From Deltaproteobacteria bacterium (lineage in GTDB: Bacteria > SAR324 > NAC60-12), in contig PBZZ01000002.1 in NCBI GenBank assembly GCA_002730365.1, positions 15,667 to 28,578 on the forward strand: a DNA stretch of 12,912 nt, given 5' to 3'. Position 1 is the first letter of the stretch. Each line of letters opens with the position of its first letter. Under the pieces are notes generated by a model, which worked only from the letters and a program-made list of their open reading frames with translations, had not been told where the DNA came from and searched no databases. Positions 5,565 to 11,193 of the stretch are shown here, piece by piece. The position numbers were made by a program, and so were the translations under genes.

Positions 5565-8242
5565 TAGTTAAGCATAACAGGAAGTCCGTAAATCTGACAT
5601 GCTCCAAGTCCAGTACCAAAAGCACTGAAACCTACCCCTACACCGTAAGATGCTATGCCAGAGGTTACCTGGTTTATTATAGCACCTTTTGCTGCAGTTA
5701 CAACCTCACCTATGCCACCTGTCGGACTGGCCACCAATGTCATATGTCCACCTGGTTGTGCACCTGTTACTATGTCTGCCATAGCTGTGGGCATTGTAGT
5801 ACCCAATGATAGACGAACCTGTGCAGGTGGAGATACACCTGGAAATGGTGCATCCATTGTGACATCTACAATAGATCCTTTTACTATACTAAATTGTCCT
5901 GTTATGACTGGCATCATTTGGAATATACCAATGATATCAAACCTACCACAGTTTAAGAATGATGTGATCCAGTTTGCTTCATTAATAATCTCACCGTTAG
6001 CTGTGTTAGTTATACATGCTGCCTCGTTATTGATATCCTGACCCTTAAGGTTGATAGCGGATATCGCTGTCATGTTTATTTTGTTTGCCTGTACTGTCCA
6101 GTCACCTTGATAGTTACAATCATAGTCACCTGCTACTGTGTGTAAGGATTTTGCTTCTCTTTCTGCAACTTCTACATCAAACTGTGGTTTGTTTCTCTTT
6201 GCAACCTTATCCTGCAATACTGCTGCCATCTGATCAGTTGCTACATTAACACCACCTGCAGTATATTTGTTACTTGCCCCTGCTGCTTGCAATGGTTTCT
6301 GATCATTCCATGTACTACCACTAGCAAATCCACCATTAGCATCAGATGCTTGAGCACCTGGACCATTTGATACGTGAGTATTCATAGATCCAGAAACCTC
6401 AATGTGAAGATCCCCCATAACTTTGAGGTAGTAATCACCTTCTACAGTATGAACATGGTTACCTTTAATAGCTTGACATTGGTCACCACCGATGATGGAT
6501 GTGCTATTACCTGGTGCATTGAGGTGCTCATTACCCATCTTATCTTGGAAGTTGGTAACACCACCTGGTCCTGAAACAACAAACTTCTCTTTACCTGGCG
6601 TTGCATCATTAAGGATTCTAGTACCATTGAGTGATGTCTGTGTCTCCATCAAGAATGGATTAACATTCTTAAAGAAGTCATCATAGAATCCACCAGACTC
6701 AGGTTCACCACCAGACATGTTCAGTAAACCACCTCCTGCAGTTCCTGACGATGGTGGGCAACTATCATAATTACCACCACCAACACCATTTACACCACTA
6801 AGACTATCAGGGTCACACTGTGTGGTTCCTAAGAGAGGAACCCATGCCTGTGCTTTCGGTTTTCGACTTTCTCTGTTGCAACCTTTACCACCAAGAATAA
6901 GTGCAAGAATTGCTTTTAATATGCTAAGGATAGACTTAAAGTCTAACTTAGTGAAGTCAAGAGAGAATATACTACTGATACCATCAGCAAGTTTTGATGC
7001 ACCTTTCGCTGTCGTTACCCCTGCAAATATACCACTTGCTGCCGAGTTGATAGAGTTGAGTGCCTTACAAATTTGTCCTTGGATACCAGACATTGCAGAC
7101 TCAACCCAATTAGTAATGGAAGACTCCATTTCCTGCACGAAATCCATCACCTGATCGAATATCTTATTCAGATAGTTCGTTATGAATCCCATTATATTTC
7201 CCATGACCGACACCCATGCAGGTGTAGGTTTACAGAACATAGCAAATATAAGTTCTAAGATTGCTCCGATTGCTGTTACCACAACAACTGGAACCATGTT
7301 AGATATTAGTCCTAATATAGTATCAATCGCTTGCTGTATAACTCTTGCTGCTAGTTCCTTTAAAGGTGCTAACATACCACTAACTGCGTTAGTCACATAG
7401 TTAGTAAGGTTAGACAGTTGATTAAGTATTGCTTTACCTTGTACTGATCTACCTGTGATAGCAGACATAAAGTTACCAGTATCACTATCCTTTGCTAGAC
7501 CACCTACCTGCACACCAATGTCAGATAGCATCCTCTTCATATCAAGGTTAAAACCATTGTTTGCGGGACCTGTAGTACCATCAGCGATACCACCTGCTAA
7601 ACCTGGTGGTCCTAATGGGTTTGTATATACGTTAAATGGTGTATCTACTTCACCCTTAGATACTGCTCCCCTTGCATATTCTTCTCCACCCTCTGCAGAA
7701 CCAGGTGTTTGACCTTGTACCTTAGCGAATGGGTGACCACCTAGTGCAAATTGATTATTGACTGCTTTCTGTTGTGGAGTATCAGTTGCTAGTGCTGCAC
7801 CTACAGTCGGCTCAGCAATAGTAGTTCTTCCTAGTTGGTTTGGTGTTCCACGTTCTACACCACTAGCACCTGCCTCATTAGATCTCTCTGCGTGCTTAAA
7901 TCCTCTAAATGCTCCCATAACACATGGAAGTTGACCCTCTTCACCATCTAAGAAGAAGCCCAAGACACTAGCACCGACTTGTAGTTCGGTAGTAGTTCCT
8001 GCGTTCTTGGTCTGCGGTTTATCTGTTGGGAGTAGAACTGTAGCCCATGGTAGAATATCTGTTGGTAATTCGTTCCAGTGTGCTGCGTCTCCATTTTCAT
8101 CAGTTTTATTACTGGTATACCAACCAATAATACGAACCTTTACACGTCCCAACTGGGATGGGTCAAGTATGTCTTCTACTTCACCCACCCACCAGTTAAA
8201 TCCATCACGACCTGCAAAATCGGTCTTTCCTCCAACTGCCAT
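5564..8242 (-). CDS. 5: Baseplate hub/tail spike protein, gp5-like, with OB fold and no lysozyme domain
   Basis: The 892-residue protein starts at ATG 8242 (TAATG overlap with the CpeT-like gene). Residues about 15-115 match the N-terminal OB fold of T4 gp5: FNWWVGEVEDILDPSQLGRV, then KVRIIGWY, then LPWATVLLPT and a VLGFFLDGEEGQLPCVMGAF strand pair. In T4 gp5 a lysozyme domain follows. Here I find no glutamate-aspartate-threonine lysozyme signature. Instead residues 115-280 are a Gly/Pro-rich linker and residues 285-450 are hydrophobic helices, with possible membrane-active stretches near 316-336 and 437-452. Residues 575-625 and 700-740 have VxGxx-like repeats (HTVEGDYYLKVMGDLHIEVS) expected of the triple beta-helix needle. 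The last 60 residues are hydrophobic and Gly-rich. It would trimerise at the tail tip and pierce the outer membrane. The assignment to gp5 is firm for the N-terminus and moderate for the rest. Confidence 0.88.
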   Translation of the reverse strand: MAVGGKTDFAGRDGFNWWVGEVEDILDPSQLGRVKVRIIGWYTSNKTDENGDAAHWNELPTDILPWATVLLPTDKPQTKNAGTTTELQVGASVLGFFLDGEEGQLPCVMGAFRGFKHAERSNEAGASGVERGTPNQLGRTTIAEPTVGAALATDTPQQKAVNNQFALGGHPFAKVQGQTPGSAEGGEEYARGAVSKGEVDTPFNVYTNPLGPPGLAGGIADGTTGPANNGFNLDMKRMLSDIGVQVGGLAKDSDTGNFMSAITGRSVQGKAILNQLSNLTNYVTNAVSGMLAPLKELAARVIQQAIDTILGLISNMVPVVVVTAIGAILELIFAMFCKPTPAWVSVMGNIMGFITNYLNKIFDQVMDFVQEMESSITNWVESAMSGIQGQICKALNSINSAASGIFAGVTTAKGASKLADGISSIFSLDFTKLDFKSILSILKAILALILGGKGCNRESRKPKAQAWVPLLGTTQCDPDSLSGVNGVGGGNYDSCPPSSGTAGGGLLNMSGGEPESGGFYDDFFKNVNPFLMETQTSLNGTRILNDATPGKEKFVVSGPGGVTNFQDKMGNEHLNAPGNSTSIIGGDQCQAIKGNHVHTVEGDYYLKVMGDLHIEVSGSMNTHVSNGPGAQASDANGGFASGSTWNDQKPLQAAGASNKYTAGGVNVATDQMAAVLQDKVAKRNKPQFDVEVAEREAKSLHTVAGDYDCNYQGDWTVQANKINMTAISAINLKGQDINNEAACITNTANGEIINEANWITSFLNCGRFDIIGIFQMMPVITGQFSIVKGSIVDVTMDAPFPGVSPPAQVRLSLGTTMPTAMADIVTGAQPGGHMTLVASPTGGIGEVVTAAKGAIINQVTSGIASYGVGVGFSAFGTGLGACQIYGLPVMLN

Positions 8243-8727
8243 TATGTTACATCTAATATCCTGGAATTATTTAGCTTAGTAAAAGTGAAGAACCCCTCAG
8301 ACGGTTCTTTACCCCAAGAAAATTTTCCTGTTTCTATGTTATATCCAGTGTCAATTGACCTGTAGTTTGTACCATCAAATTCTACAGCACTAACAACTTT
8401 AGTATCTCTGACTATACATTCACCTTTGATCTCACCATACCATGTACCTGCAAAGTATCCCCACTGCATTTCACACCCCTCTTTATCAGTTAAGAGATTA
8501 TGTGCTTTAGTAAATACCGTATCCTCATATTCATATCTAAATGTTATATGATAGTGTCTGTAAGGTTTCTCCTCACCATCATAGTTATACCATTGCTTTA
8601 GTTCTAGAACATCTGGTTTGATCTTGGTGTACAAGATATTAACCCATGGCCACTTGGTAGGGTTACTATATGCTTGTTTCTTGTTCTCATAATGACCAAG
8701 TATTAGTTTATCATATAATGAGGTCAT
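8242..8727 (-). CDS. cpeT: CpeT/CpcT-type phycobiliprotein lyase homologue
   Basis: T-type lyases attach phycoerythrobilin or phycocyanobilin to a cysteine of the phycobiliprotein beta subunit; the cyanobacterial enzymes are about 190-200 residues and phage versions are shorter. This 161-residue protein matches the family layout: LILGHYENKKQAYSNP with a Trp-Pro (residues 8-27), KQWYNYD (44-50), PYRHYH (55-60), CEMQW (85-89), TWYGEIKGEC (95-104), FDGTNYRSIDTGYNIETGKF (117-136) followed by SWG, and FFTFTK (146-151). Phage homologues bind bilins and have been described in cyanomyoviruses. The start at ATG 8727 has an AGGA ribosome site and overlaps the upstream oxygenase gene by 17 bases. The stop overlaps the gp5 start. 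It is probably an auxiliary metabolic gene acting in the host cytoplasm on phycobilisome or pigment turnover, although lyase activity itself cannot be read from the sequence. Confidence 0.84.
   Translation of the reverse strand: MTSLYDKLILGHYENKKQAYSNPTKWPWVNILYTKIKPDVLELKQWYNYDGEEKPYRHYHITFRYEYEDTVFTKAHNLLTDKEGCEMQWGYFAGTWYGEIKGECIVRDTKVVSAVEFDGTNYRSIDTGYNIETGKFSWGKEPSEGFFTFTKLNNSRILDVT
8288..8309 (-). other. Intragenic hairpin near the 3' end of the CpeT-like gene
   Basis: On the transcript, AAGAACC is followed by an 8-base loop and GGTTCTT, a perfect 7-bp stem, about 45 bases before the gp5 start. It is followed by a short CACTTTTACT stretch rather than a full U-tract, so I do not call it a terminator. 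It could slow RNA polymerase, mark an RNase processing site, or be chance within codons for the KEPSEGFFTF segment. Confidence 0.3.
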
Positions 8728-9316
8728 ACCATCCTGTAATAATCATCTTCTCCTCAGTTGGTGCAGGATATCCCTTATGCATATGTGTCCAATCTGCTGG
8801 CCAGACGAGAGTCAATCCCTTTCTTGGTGCAACTTTACACTGCTGCACATCAAAGAATGTTTCTCCTCCATCGTGAATATCATTAAGATATGTCATCCAT
8901 GCCATCACACGGTTGGTACACTCAGGATGTGCACTGTTCCTCTCACAGTGTAGTTTCTTAAACCCACCGCTTTTTGGATACCACTGTATATTAAAATCTT
9001 CTATCAAATCCCAGTGGATAGTCTTTAGCATTGTCCAGTAATTACAGTACTCTCTAGTTACTTCTGCGAGAGCGTCAATGTAATTAGTTATTCTTTTATC
9101 CTTTATATACCTAGGAATAGTCATATCAATAGAGTCTTTGATATCTTTATCAACTCCTCCCTTCGCACCAAAAGCACCCCCAGAGTATCCTTCTTGTTTC
9201 TCTAGGTAATCGCAGGTGTCCCAGAAATCTAGAACACCATCTACTACTGATTCTTCTATCTTCCCACCACCGATGAAACTATAAGGTGCATCGATGTTAA
9301 TAAATTCAGTCGTCAT
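8711..9316 (-). CDS. 2OG-Fe(II) oxygenase, prolyl-4-hydroxylase-like
   Basis: Enzymes of this superfamily use Fe(II), oxygen and 2-oxoglutarate to hydroxylate an amino acid side chain or another substrate. The 201-residue protein has the catalytic jelly-roll signature: FNIQWYPKSGGFKKLHCE (residues 108-125), MTYLNDIHDGGETFF (141-155), VAPRKGLTLVWPADWTHMHK (162-181) and KMIITGW (190-196). The first two iron ligands would be H123 and E125, a Glu where the usual motif is H-x-D; the distal ligand is H178 or H180, and K190 may bind 2-oxoglutarate. Prolyl-4-hydroxylase-like genes are frequent in cyanomyoviruses but their substrates are unknown. The start at ATG 9316 overlaps the 75-aa gene by 11 bases. 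Being embedded in tail genes, it may modify a virion protein or a host protein late in infection. The family call is strong; substrate is unknown. Confidence 0.87.
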   Translation of the reverse strand: MTTEFINIDAPYSFIGGGKIEESVVDGVLDFWDTCDYLEKQEGYSGGAFGAKGGVDKDIKDSIDMTIPRYIKDKRITNYIDALAEVTREYCNYWTMLKTIHWDLIEDFNIQWYPKSGGFKKLHCERNSAHPECTNRVMAWMTYLNDIHDGGETFFDVQQCKVAPRKGLTLVWPADWTHMHKGYPAPTEEKMIITGWYDLII

Positions 9317-9533
9317 ACACTAAGCATTCTGGTTCTTCTGGATTTTGGTCGCAGAATAGTTCTAATGCGTTAGGGTCGTGGTGATCACCAGCTTTGATTT
9401 CATCTTTGTGGTGCTCTGCATACTCTTCTAAGTCATGTAATTCCGCTTTAGCGTGTCTGCGTGCTGCAGGATTTGCTAGTGGATCGTCAATCAGTTCCTT
9501 ATCTTTGTCTATGTGCTTCTCAATGGATTCCAT
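9306..9533 (-). CDS. Small acidic cyanophage protein (75 aa)
   Basis: The protein starts at ATG 9533 with a GGAG ribosome site five bases upstream (9542-9539) and a late promoter box about 26 bases ahead, making it the first gene of a likely late transcript. The 75 residues begin MESIEKHIDKDKELIDDP, continue with a charged helix (ARRHAKAELHDLEEYAEHH) and end in HHDPNALELFCDQNPEEPEC and LVYDD. I believe I recognise this layout from uncharacterised small proteins of other cyanophages, with the two C-terminal cysteines (C61 and C69) and the acidic tail retained, but I could not check this. A His/Asp-rich centre plus two cysteines might bind metal; that is speculation. The stop overlaps the start of the oxygenase gene. 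Function unknown. Confidence 0.75.
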   Translation of the reverse strand: MESIEKHIDKDKELIDDPLANPAARRHAKAELHDLEEYAEHHKDEIKAGDHHDPNALELFCDQNPEEPECLVYDD

Positions 9534-9538
9534 AGAAT

Positions 9539-9542
9539 CTCC
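9539..9542 (-). promoter_or_regulatory. Ribosome binding site GGAG for the 75-aa gene
   Basis: GGAG lies five bases before the ATG at 9533. It supports that start and stands inside the short leader predicted from the late promoter at 9566-9559. Confidence 0.6.
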
Positions 9543-9558
9543 GTAACTACGTCAATTA

Positions 9559-9566
9559 TATTTATA
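9559..9566 (-). promoter_or_regulatory. Late promoter box TATAAATA before the 75-aa/oxygenase/CpeT/gp5 genes
   Basis: The minus strand reads TATAAATA, an exact T4-type late -10 element, placed in the 46-base gap after the gp27-like gene. A start near 9553 would give a 20-base leader containing GGAG before ATG 9533. The location in a true intergenic gap, the exact match and the leader spacing make this the best promoter in the window. It would drive the 75-aa gene, the oxygenase, the CpeT homologue and gp5 as one late unit. Confidence 0.75.
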
Positions 9567-9579
9567 TTCGCTTCCTTTG

Positions 9580-11193
9580 TCAAGGGGCTGGTACCGAATC
9601 CCGACATAGATGCAACTCTGTAGACATACCAGTCTTTTTGTAGGTATGCTTGAGTCCTCTTATGAGATATCTACCACTATATTTCTTATCTTGCTTGACA
9701 TTTTCGCTATTGTTCTCAGTACCAGACTCAGGTATAACAGTCTTAACTATACCACCTGCATATAGTCTAGTATTACCTGCAACTTTAATAGTAAGAGTCA
9801 GTGTGTTTAGTAATGCTAACCTTGCTGCAGCATAAGCACCTGTCACTAGTACGTCTTGTGGTTGATTATCAGCACCATTATTGGGCTGACCAGATGTTTG
9901 TTGTGTATATTTTGGTAAGATCCTAACCTTCATCCTTGTTGGATGATCTTGAGAATATTGCTCTATCTTTTTCGCATCAAATGGTGGTGCTTTCTCTAGT
10001 GTAGAAGCAGTAGAGAAGACTTGCCCAAGTGAAAATACTGCAGGGGGTTGTGATGTACCACCTGCTTTAGATTGATTCTCTGCAGTTTGTATCTGTTTAG
10101 AAGTATTCTTAAAGTTCATTGCATAGGTAAATGATTCCATACTGAATGAACGACTTGATTCTCCACCTGCACTAAAGAAATTAGTACTTGTTTTAGCAGA
10201 GTCAAGATAGTTTGTAAAGTCTGAACCTGATAATGAGCTAGCATATTCTGGTACGGAAGAACCTGCAGGAACGTTTCCAGACTCATACAACTTATCAAAT
10301 GCTACACTACTAGTGGCTGCAGGATTAGGTATAGCACTCTCTGATATTGCAGGAATTACTAGTCCATAAGTGATGTTCTTATATAACCCCGAACGCATCT
10401 TATCAAGATGATTCATTCTTTCAGGATATGTGACACTCTCAATACGATAAGCATTGTCACCTGATGCAGCTTCTGCAGATCCACCTGGTGTATATGTGTA
10501 TGTCTCTAATGATTCCTGTTCACATAAGTAATCAATACTTTGGAAGTTAAATCCTAAACGATTTTCATAGAATAAGAATCCAGACTGGGTTGTAATCTTA
10601 CCACCCTTTCCTCCTTTACTTTCTTTTCTAACAACTTTATCAGTAACATATGAAATGCAGTCAACTGGTCTCCAGTTTGGTGATATGAAATTAATATTAC
10701 TATGTGGTTCTATTGCTCCTTTATGCTTGATCTTCTGTGGTGCTTTCAGTTTGTTACTAATTACATACCTTACTGTATCTGGTTTCTGTGCATGAGGACC
10801 GAACCCACCAAATGTCCTGTTTGCTTCGTTTAAATATACCTCTGGTGATGAGCAATGAAGAATATAAACCTTTGCTCTTTCGGATTTGATTACACTACCA
10901 ATCTTATAAATCTGTAGATCAGCATCAATCCTAGTCTTCTTAGCGTTTCTACTGTTTCTCTGTGCAGGGTCTATGGATGCATATGTCTCAAAACATAGCT
11001 TAACCATTTCATCACCAAATAGTATATCACCAAACTGTATCGAGTCTAGTATTGTCATATCACAACGCACGAAAGGTGAGTCGATACTCTCCATCCAATC
11101 GAACTCTGCTATCATTGCTTTGATGTCATACTTTGTACCCTCATGTACAATATAAGCATCTACTACTTTATAATCCTTTGCTTGTGCTGCCAT
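9580..11193 (-). CDS. 27: Baseplate hub protein, gp27-like
   Basis: The 537-residue protein starts at ATG 11193, sharing a base with the upstream stop (TAATG). The N-terminal part (residues 8-60) reads as a beta-rich tail-tube-like domain (VVDAYIVHEGTKYDIKAMI, FVRCDMTILDS, FGDILFGDEMVKLCFE). Residues 166-182 give INFISPNWRPVDCISYV, close to the hub family pattern in which a helix follows 'NWRPID.I'. GFLFYENRLGFNFQSIDYL (205-223) and the C-terminal RYLIRGLKHTYKKTGMSTEL (508-527) followed by LCRDS are also typical of phage hub proteins. T4 gp27 is about 390 residues; the extra length here is mostly the Ser/Ala-rich middle (about 285-400). It would form a ring holding the gp5 trimer at the tail tip. 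Adjacency to a tape-measure-like gene and, three genes later, gp5 supports the call; the exact T4 equivalence is inferred. Confidence 0.78.
   Translation of the reverse strand: MAAQAKDYKVVDAYIVHEGTKYDIKAMIAEFDWMESIDSPFVRCDMTILDSIQFGDILFGDEMVKLCFETYASIDPAQRNSRNAKKTRIDADLQIYKIGSVIKSERAKVYILHCSSPEVYLNEANRTFGGFGPHAQKPDTVRYVISNKLKAPQKIKHKGAIEPHSNINFISPNWRPVDCISYVTDKVVRKESKGGKGGKITTQSGFLFYENRLGFNFQSIDYLCEQESLETYTYTPGGSAEAASGDNAYRIESVTYPERMNHLDKMRSGLYKNITYGLVIPAISESAIPNPAATSSVAFDKLYESGNVPAGSSVPEYASSLSGSDFTNYLDSAKTSTNFFSAGGESSRSFSMESFTYAMNFKNTSKQIQTAENQSKAGGTSQPPAVFSLGQVFSTASTLEKAPPFDAKKIEQYSQDHPTRMKVRILPKYTQQTSGQPNNGADNQPQDVLVTGAYAAARLALLNTLTLTIKVAGNTRLYAGGIVKTVIPESGTENNSENVKQDKKYSGRYLIRGLKHTYKKTGMSTELHLCRDSVPAP

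Noticed and set aside
5655..7712. Several plus-strand frames of 60-130 codons opposite gp5
   Set aside because: All lie antisense to a well-supported coding frame, have no ribosome sites and show no recognisable motifs.
8288..8309. Rho-independent terminator after the CpeT-like gene
   Set aside because: The stem lies within the coding sequence and lacks a proper U-tract; gp5 follows directly and needs read-through unless it has its own promoter.
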